Source: Elusimicrobiota bacterium (GTDB lineage: Bacteria; Elusimicrobiota; Elusimicrobia; UBA1565). Taken from it: a DNA stretch of 64,000 nucleotides. The notes under the pieces are model-generated. The model searched no databases. It saw only the letters and a program-made list of their open reading frames with translations, and was not told where the DNA came from. Where the stretch lies: the NCBI GenBank assembly GCA_016196755.1, contig JACPXC010000046.1, forward strand, positions 124,001-188,000, given 5' to 3'. The first letter of the stretch is position 1. Each line of letters opens with the position of its first letter. A program made the position numbers and the translations under genes. Below, in pieces: positions 63,738 to 64,000 of the stretch.

Positions 63738-64000
63738 AGGGGGTCCAAGACGCGGTCCGGGCCGCCCTCGTGGACCTGAGGAGAGACACGCCCCGTTCCC
63801 TTCTCTCCTTGTCCGGGGTCGTGATCGGCGCGGCGGCGCTGACCCTGATCCTGGCGATAGGGGGCGGATTCCGCCGCCGCATCCTGGCCGAGGCCGCGCG
63901 GACCGGCAGCCTGCAGGAGCTCCGGCTCTTTCCGGAGCGCCCGGCCGGGCTCCAACCCGGGGACGCGGAGCGGCTCAAGCGCCTCCCCATTCTCGAGGAG
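63734..64000 (+). CDS. ABC transporter permease, MacB/FtsX-type, partial
   Basis: The first 89 residues from GTG 63734, overlapping the ATPase stop as GTGA. One N-terminal membrane helix (SLLSLSGVVIGAAALTLILA) after a short cytoplasmic start, then a periplasmic domain that runs off the window. With the MFP and ATPase genes it forms a MacAB-like exporter for a lipoprotein, peptide or drug; the substrate cannot be told. Confidence 0.88.
   Translation, partial: MKGVQDAVRAALVDLRRDTPRSLLSLSGVVIGAAALTLILAIGGGFRRRILAEAARTGSLQELRLFPERPAGLQPGDAERLKRLPILEE

Overview
The window is GC-rich, densely coded bacterial DNA. Many genes overlap by 4 bp (ATGA, GTGA, TTGA), and several proteins share one build: a signal peptide followed by a long Ala/Pro/Val/Ser-rich stretch. 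Lipoprotein and beta-barrel-like proteins and an AsmA protein point to a Gram-negative envelope, and MreB and MtgA to a rod with peptidoglycan. This look fits an uncultured Elusimicrobiota-type genome, but that is an impression from protein style, not a phylogenetic result.

Layout. 1-1.3 kb: end of a dTDP-rhamnose operon (rfbA, rfbC) and tRNA-Phe. 1.3-11.5 kb: envelope and secreted proteins (zinc-ribbon membrane protein, OmpA-like protein, lipoprotein, degenerate 5'-nucleotidase fused to a probable barrel, thioredoxin-like protein, subtilase, M4-type metalloprotease). 11.5-12.7 kb: an HNH endonuclease gene bracketed by two identical 18-bp palindromes. 12.7-17.8 kb: mreB, mtgA and two tandem hybrid histidine kinases. 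17.8-23.6 kb: an oxygenase-like secreted protein, an unusual FtsH-type protease, and a DCC/metallo-beta-lactamase fusion that ends inside a 132-bp AT-rich inverted repeat. 23.6-35.8 kb: long minus-strand operons (asmA, pyrE, MFS, purB, rlmI, helicase, NYN, CbiX-like; before them a receiver protein, a membrane metallopeptidase and a polyprenol kinase).

35.8-37.15 kb is a decayed IS110-family element. 37.15-40 kb holds the glycine-cleavage genes gcvT and gcvH with a lipoate ligase and an AsnC-type domain. 40.1-50 kb holds a polypeptide with two PspA/IM30-like domains, a 1.5-kb-residue coiled-coil membrane protein with a Gly/Ser tail, and a papain-like protease. 50-53.2 kb is a cysteine pathway of the mycobacterial CysM/Mec/CysO type, with CysO fused to its activating enzyme MoeZ. 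53.2-58 kb: phhB and two tandem TPR proteins, one with a complete Ser/Thr kinase domain and one with a kinase cut off after the N-lobe. 58-64 kb: a sensor kinase and OmpR-type regulator, a small secreted protein, a receiver/membrane fusion and a MacAB-like exporter cut by the window edge.

The strongest cross-cutting signal is a motif near CCTAGGTCCTAA, found at six loci next to genes for the Ala-rich secreted or envelope proteins (proteases, PspA-like and FtsH-like proteins). This suggests a shared envelope or secreted-proteolysis regulon. A second signal is a TAnnnT -10-like hexamer only 6-9 nt before several start codons, which suggests leaderless mRNAs.
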